Assembly: GCA_964640385.1 (NCBI GenBank)
Contig: CAZXFL010000011.1
Span: forward strand, 4,602-68,601
Direction of reading: 5' to 3'
Origin: JBBDIK01 sp964640385
GTDB taxonomy: Bacteria > Actinomycetota > UBA4738 > JBBDHU01
Length of the DNA: 64,000 nucleotides
The position numbers were made by a program, and so were the translations under genes. Below, piece after piece: positions 59,853 through 64,000 of this stretch (its first letter is position 1; each line of letters opens with the position of its first letter). The notes beneath the pieces were generated by a model. The model searched no databases, was not told the DNA's origin, and saw nothing but the letters and a program-made list of their open reading frames with translations.

Positions 59853-61394
59853 CTAAGCCTCGGCCTGCGCGGCTGCGTTCTCGCGGCGTCCGATCAGCGA
59901 CAACGGGATACCGATGATCGAAACGACGAGCGCGGCGATCATCACCCACCGCATCCCTGCGAGGAACGCTTCGTCGACGACGGTGTCGACCGTCCGCGCG
60001 AGACCGGCGGCCATGCGGGCCAAGGTTTGCTTCGCAGCGTCCGAGCCGGCGAGCAATCCCTGGACTTCGGCGACCCCTGCAGCATCCAGCTTCGTTCCCG
60101 CGCTGCTGGCCGCGGCGATCAGTTCGCTGTTCTCGAGCGAACGGAACACGGTTCCCGACAGCGCGAGGCCCACGACGATGCCCATCAGCCTCGCCGACGA
60201 CAGGACCCCGCTGGCGATGCCGGCCTTCTGTTCGGGCATCGCCTCGATGCCGGCGTCCTGGGACATCGGATAGGCGAACCCCTGGCCGAAGCCCGCCAGC
60301 AGCAAGCCGGACACGATCAGGATCCAACCCGTCTCGGGCCTGATGAACACGAAGCAGAAGATCCCGGCCGACACCAGCGCCATCCCGACCGCCATCAGGC
60401 GGTTCACCCCCACACGCGGCTGCAGTTTCCCTCCGACCGGCGACATGACGACGAGCGGGATCGTGAACACCAGGAAGATCATCCCGGTCGTGATCGGGTC
60501 CAGGTCCCGGATCTCCTGGAAGTAGAGCGTGAGGAAGAACAGGATCGTCCCGAAGGTCCAGTTCCCGAAGAAGGCGACACCGCACGCGCCGGCGAACCGC
60601 ACGTTCTTGAACAGCGAGAACTCGACCAGCGGATCCTTGACGCGCCGCTCGATCCATACGAACAGCCCCAGGATCACCACGGCCAGCGCGAGCGCCCCGA
60701 GCACCACCGGCGACCCCCATCCGTACTGCGCGCTCTCCTGCAATCCGAACGTCAGGAACACGAACCCGGTCGAAAGCGCCAGGAAGCCCTTGACGTCGAC
60801 GCGGCCGGTGAACGTCTCGTCACGCGACTCCTTGACCGCGACGAGCGTCAGGATGACGGCCGCGATCCCGACCGGAACGTTCAAGAAGAAGTACCAGCGC
60901 CACGACGCGAGCTGCGTGAGGAACCCCGCGACGAAGGGTCCGACCGCCGAGCCCACCAGACCGACGCCCGACCAGATCCCGATCCCGAGCGCCCGCTGCC
61001 CGAGCGGGAACACGTTCGAGACGATCGACAGCGCCGTCGCGAAGATCGTGCCACCACCGATCCCCTGGACCACGCGCGCGGCGATCAGCCACTCGGCACT
61101 CTGCGCCATCCCGCAGAGCATGGACCCGACGACGAAGACGACGGTGCCGAAGAGCAGGACCTTGCGCCGTCCCCGGATGTCGGCGAGCCGGCCCATCGCG
61201 ATGATGGGCGCGGAGAAGGCGAGCAGGTAGCCGTTCATCGTCCACAGCAGCGTGCCGGTGGAGGCCTGCAGGTCTTCGCCGATGCGCGGCAAACAGACCG
61301 CGAGTCCGAAGAAGTCGAGGGTCAGGAGCACCATGACCATCGACATAGCGACGGTCACCCACCACTTGCGGTTCGCGTCCGTGATGCCCGGCAT
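59853..61394 (-). CDS. MFS transporter, DHA2 (EmrB/QacA) type
   Basis: A 513-residue exporter with 14 predicted membrane helices. LTLDFFGLAVCLPRIGEDLQAS is the helix 1 motif D1-like region, GRLADIRGRRKVLLFG the cytoplasmic motif A, and GIGGGTIFATALSIV and SAVGPFVAGFL the motif B/C region. It uses proton antiport to expel drugs or metabolites. GGGAGGGGGG precedes the ATG. The substrate is unknown and no regulator is next to it. Confidence 0.93.
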   Translation of the reverse strand: MPGITDANRKWWVTVAMSMVMVLLTLDFFGLAVCLPRIGEDLQASTGTLLWTMNGYLLAFSAPIIAMGRLADIRGRRKVLLFGTVVFVVGSMLCGMAQSAEWLIAARVVQGIGGGTIFATALSIVSNVFPLGQRALGIGIWSGVGLVGSAVGPFVAGFLTQLASWRWYFFLNVPVGIAAVILTLVAVKESRDETFTGRVDVKGFLALSTGFVFLTFGLQESAQYGWGSPVVLGALALAVVILGLFVWIERRVKDPLVEFSLFKNVRFAGACGVAFFGNWTFGTILFFLTLYFQEIRDLDPITTGMIFLVFTIPLVVMSPVGGKLQPRVGVNRLMAVGMALVSAGIFCFVFIRPETGWILIVSGLLLAGFGQGFAYPMSQDAGIEAMPEQKAGIASGVLSSARLMGIVVGLALSGTVFRSLENSELIAAASSAGTKLDAAGVAEVQGLLAGSDAAKQTLARMAAGLARTVDTVVDEAFLAGMRWVMIAALVVSIIGIPLSLIGRRENAAAQAEA

Positions 61395-61443
61395 CGGCCC
61401 CCCTCCCCCTCGGGAAGCCTAGCCCTTCACGGACCGTGGGGTG

Positions 61444-61752
61444 CTACGCAGGCTCCTCGGCGCGGACGCCGCCTGCGCGGATGGCCGCACGAAGGACCTG
61501 ATCAGTCCACTCACCTTCGATGCGCTCCACCTCGGCGGCGACGTCGGCGGCAAGATCGTCCCCGCACGGGCGGACATCGCGGACCCACTGCGTCAGGTAG
61601 TCGTCGGACTCGGTAAGGCCGGCCACCATCGCGGCAGCGTCGATCGCCTCCTGGTACCGGCTCTGCAGGAGCGCCCGCTCCGAGTTGTCATTGTCCTTCG
61701 CCAGCACCTGCGCGGGGATGTCCCGCCACTTGATCACGGTCAGTTCAGCCAT
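61444..61752 (-). CDS. small virulence-factor-domain (PF13769-like) protein
   Basis: A 102-residue protein opening with LTVIKWRDIPAQV, the usual start of a small actinobacterial family labelled virulence factor, with an acidic helical remainder. GGGAG precedes the ATG. It lies between the MFS exporter and the methyltransferase on the same strand. No function is established. Confidence 0.65.
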   Translation of the reverse strand: MAELTVIKWRDIPAQVLAKDNDNSERALLQSRYQEAIDAAAMVAGLTESDDYLTQWVRDVRPCGDDLAADVAAEVERIEGEWTDQVLRAAIRAGGVRAEEPA

Positions 61753-61856
61753 CGTCGGTCTCCCTCTCTCGCGTCCCTTGCGGGACCGGCACGAAGCCTA
61801 CCGGCCGTAGCTCCTCCGTGATCCCGCCCGCCCGCACGCATGAAGATGCCCCGCGG

Positions 61857-62642
61857 TCACGCGCGCTTCCGGGCCTTCCAGACCTCCTCGCACGGCCATC
61901 GCCGGGCCCACTCCAGGTCGACCATGTCGAACAGTTCGATCGCTTCCGCTTCCTCCGGCGGGCGGACCTCGATCAGGTCTTCGATCTCGAATCCGTTCGC
62001 GCGTAGGAGCCGGATCCAGTCGCCGTACCCGAGATGGAACTCGACCGTCGGCCAGTCCGGCCACTCGAACCGGTGCATCCCGAAGTAGTCCCGGACCATC
62101 CGGTCCGTCGCCTTCTCATCCTCGTCGTCCGGGTCGCACAGCATCATGATCACCGAGCTCACGAGGAAGATGAGTGCTCCGCCGGGACGCAGGACGCGAG
62201 CCGCTTCCGGCACCCACCGGAACGGGTCGGCCCACAGACACGCGCCGTACTCGGAGATGGCCAGATCGAAACTCGCGTCCGGGAACGGGAGGCTCTCCGC
62301 GTTGCCCTCGAGCAACGGGAAGGTCAGGCCGTGCTCGGCCTGGAGCCTGCGGGCGGTTGCGAGCTGCTCACGAGACACATCGATACCAACCGGCCGAGCA
62401 CCCCGGCGTGCGAGCCAGGCCGAGACGTAACCGGTCCCGCAACCCAGCTCGATCGTGTCCTTGTCCTCCAGCTCCGCAGGCAGGACGTGGAGGTCCGCCT
62501 CGGGGACGGCCCAGATCCCCCAGTACGGCTCGACGCTCGCCCACGAGCGCTCGCCCGGGTCCACGAACTCCGCAGCCCACTCGTTCCACGTAGCGCGGTT
62601 ACGCCCTACGTGGTCACCATCAGCCGCATCTCTCACCATCAT
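61857..62642 (-). CDS. class I SAM-dependent methyltransferase
   Basis: A 261-residue methyltransferase. Motif I ELGCGTGYVSAWLA binds SAM, motif II region GIDVSREQLATARRL, and motif III PDASFDLAISEYGACLWADP. The C-terminal part has a Trp-rich segment (FEWPDWPTVEFHLGYGDW). The start was set at the first of two adjacent ATG codons; no strong ribosome-binding site is visible. The acceptor is unknown. Confidence 0.88.
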   Translation of the reverse strand: MMVRDAADGDHVGRNRATWNEWAAEFVDPGERSWASVEPYWGIWAVPEADLHVLPAELEDKDTIELGCGTGYVSAWLARRGARPVGIDVSREQLATARRLQAEHGLTFPLLEGNAESLPFPDASFDLAISEYGACLWADPFRWVPEAARVLRPGGALIFLVSSVIMMLCDPDDEDEKATDRMVRDYFGMHRFEWPDWPTVEFHLGYGDWIRLLRANGFEIEDLIEVRPPEEAEAIELFDMVDLEWARRWPCEEVWKARKRA

Positions 62643-62799
62643 CAGTCCCCGATGCCGTCTATCGGGCAACTGTATCGGCAGGCAGGCGGCCAGGCTCCTG
62701 AGAGCGACCCGGGATCCGGCCGCTCGGCCGCTCGGCCACGCGCTACTCGCTCCCCGCCCCTGGCCCGGGTATGCTCCGGCGGAGACCCTGGAGGTGCCG

Positions 62800-63639
62800 T
62801 TGCGCAGAACGATCACCCTGGCCGTTGCCGCCGTCGTCGTCCTCGCGGCGTGCACGTCCGCTGAGCCCGGGCTCCCGCCGACCGATCCCAACCGGGCGGG
62901 CGCGCCAGCGGATGTCGAGATCCGGACGCCGAGCCCGTCCCCAACGCTCAGCGTGCCTCCTGGTACCCAGATCACGGGGACCTGCCCGATCCTGCCGGAC
63001 GCCGACTGCCACGAGGCGGACCTGACCTTGGCCAACCTCGAAGGGGCGGACCTTCGGCGCGCGAACCTGCGTGACGCGAACCTTTACGGCGCGGACCTCC
63101 GCCACGCCGACCTCCGGGACGCGGACCTGACGAGTGCCGACCTGCGGAACACCGACCTGACCGATGCCGACCTGCGGAACGCGATCCTGACCGACGCCCT
63201 CTTCAAGGACGCCAACCTGACGCGGGCGAACCTGGACGGAGCAGAGGCGTCATCCGCGCAATTCAGCAAGTCGCTGCTCTGTGAGACGACCCGCCCCGAC
63301 GGGGTCAAGGACGACCGGAACTGCGCGGAGGTCGAGGGAATCACCACGCTCCCGACCAAGGTCGCGATCACGAAGTACAAGATTCCGAAGGTGGCAGAGG
63401 GATGCGTAGGGACCACGAAGCGGGTCGAGGTCTCGATCCAGTACGAGACCGTCAAGACGAAGACCGTGACCTTCGAGGTCGACGGCGAGGCGCTCCCCGA
63501 CAACCAGACGTTCGCGCCGGGGAAGGGCAAGGCCGTCCTCGAGTTCGTGTGCGCACAGGCGGAGCACAGCTACACGATCATCGCGACCGACGTCGCGGGT
63601 AATCAGGCGCAGAAGACCAAGTCGGTCAAGCGGGGTTGA
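62800..63639 (+). CDS. pentapeptide-repeat lipoprotein
   Basis: A 279-residue protein. The signal peptide ends in a lipobox (VVVLAAC). After a Pro/Ser linker come about fourteen A(D/N)LxX pentapeptide repeats (residues 70-145, e.g. ADLRRANLRDANLYGADL), which fold as a right-handed quadrilateral helix. The C-terminal 120 residues look like a beta-sandwich domain (VEVSIQYETVKTKTVTFEVDG). TTG start at 62800 with GGAGG 5 bases upstream. Likely displayed on the outer face of the membrane. Confidence 0.88.
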   Translation: MRRTITLAVAAVVVLAACTSAEPGLPPTDPNRAGAPADVEIRTPSPSPTLSVPPGTQITGTCPILPDADCHEADLTLANLEGADLRRANLRDANLYGADLRHADLRDADLTSADLRNTDLTDADLRNAILTDALFKDANLTRANLDGAEASSAQFSKSLLCETTRPDGVKDDRNCAEVEGITTLPTKVAITKYKIPKVAEGCVGTTKRVEVSIQYETVKTKTVTFEVDGEALPDNQTFAPGKGKAVLEFVCAQAEHSYTIIATDVAGNQAQKTKSVKRG

Positions 63640-63654
63640 GCCGGAGGATCGGCG

Positions 63655-64000
63655 TTACCACCCGTTGAAGGCGACCGCATTCGTCGCGAACGTCGCCACC
63701 GTGTTCCCGTTGCAGTTCGGCATGGCCGCCAGCGACCTGTGGCCGCGCCAGTCCCCTGGGATGTCGCCGACAGCCGAGGCGTCCGGGATGTCGCGCAGGT
63801 ATAAGCATTCCCCCGAGGCAGACCGCCTCGCGAGGTTCAACTCCGAGTAGTCGAGGTCGATGGCAGGCGCATACTGGAAGACACGCGTCGAGATCGAGTA
63901 GTTGTTCCCCGTGGCTGAGGAGGTCCCTGCGCCCACGAAGGTTAGCGAAGGTTCGCTGGTGTTCAGCATGGAGAGCAGCGTCGCGGCCGGGACGGAGGCG
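63655..64000 (-). CDS. type IV pilin-like protein (partial, N-terminus off the window)
   Basis: At least 115 residues running off the right edge. The visible part matches the C-terminal head of actinobacterial pilin-like proteins: LTFVGAGTSSATGNNYSIS, a SGECLYLRDIPDAS motif with one Cys, and a second Cys in MPNCNG. The N-terminal prepilin helix would lie beyond 64000. It may belong with the prepilin-like surface proteins at 50-52 kb. Confidence 0.5.
   Translation of the reverse strand, partial: ASVPAATLLSMLNTSEPSLTFVGAGTSSATGNNYSISTRVFQYAPAIDLDYSELNLARRSASGECLYLRDIPDASAVGDIPGDWRGHRSLAAMPNCNGNTVATFATNAVAFNGW

Noticed and set aside
63006..63260. Tandem DNA repeat in the pentapeptide-repeat gene
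   Set aside because: The repetition comes from the coding of ADL/ANL pentapeptides and is explained by the protein fold.
1..64000. CRISPR arrays, transposases, integrases or phage genes
   Set aside because: No regularly spaced direct repeats and no such protein motifs were seen in either strand.

Overview
The window is high-GC DNA from an actinobacterium. Evidence: a WhiB protein with four cysteines and a GVWGG turn, a PBP1A with C-terminal PASTA repeats, a PIG-L deacetylase of the MshB kind, DUF4446, DUF2330 and DUF2182/DUF1326 proteins, many GTG/TTG starts, and repeated promoters of the form TANNNT followed 6-8 bases later by the start codon (leaderless mRNAs). Two runs of exactly 100 N (25099-25198, 29430-29529) are scaffold gaps, each inside a gene, so this is probably a draft or metagenome-assembled genome. 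No CRISPR array, transposase, integrase or phage gene was seen.

Layout. 0-8 kb: a nuoD cut by the window edge, an exported metallophosphoesterase, selA-selB (selenocysteine insertion), RidA, WhiB and an NfeD-type membrane protein that seems to lack its protease residues. 8-19 kb: a bifunctional PBP with PASTA repeats, YqeY, a second metallophosphoesterase, an epimerase, GT4, tRNA-Pro, hemY, an NlpC/P60 wall hydrolase, an M23 peptidase with RTX-like repeats, and a stand-alone rpsD. 19-27 kb: a DUF2182/DUF1326 pair, then a tightly packed minus-strand operon running from 27.0 to 20.6 kb: acyl-CoA reductase/HAD fusion, alcohol dehydrogenase, LarA-like protein, PlsC acyltransferase, TetR. Two tandem palindromes lie in front of it. 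27-36 kb: DUF2330 and cupredoxin proteins, lysC-asd, recR, dnaX, SRP RNA, two tRNA-Ser, tadA, pepA. 36.8-43 kb: a TetR gene beside two very large exported proteins built from an A-B pair of repeated modules. A matching CCTGAG-N6-CTCAGG palindrome precedes both transcription units, and one of the two large genes is frameshifted. 43-50 kb: thioredoxin/DUF4395, then a tRNA-rich, island-like stretch with tRNA-Arg, two tRNA-Ser, a 44-bp duplicated tRNA-Arg 3' half flanking a permease gene, a second tRNA-like fragment, a beta-helix protein and a glycosyltransferase-like membrane protein. 50-64 kb: a pilin-like/bactofilin-like surface protein and its truncated tandem copy, serS, bactofilin, DUF4446, larB-larC, SDR, PIG-L, rhodanese, TMEM175 channel, MFS exporter, methyltransferase, a pentapeptide-repeat lipoprotein, and a partial pilin-like gene.

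How the genes work together. selA/selB supply the dedicated enzymes for selenocysteine decoding, but no selenoprotein, selD or tRNA-Sec is visible here. larB and larC should make the nickel-pincer cofactor, and a LarA-like protein sits 31 kb away in a lipid-type operon. lysC-asd start the aspartate family pathway. The best candidates for an undescribed system are the TetR/A-B-module exported proteins (36.8-43.0 kb) and the acyl reductase/LarA-like operon (20.6-27.1 kb). All family calls were made by reading motifs by eye.
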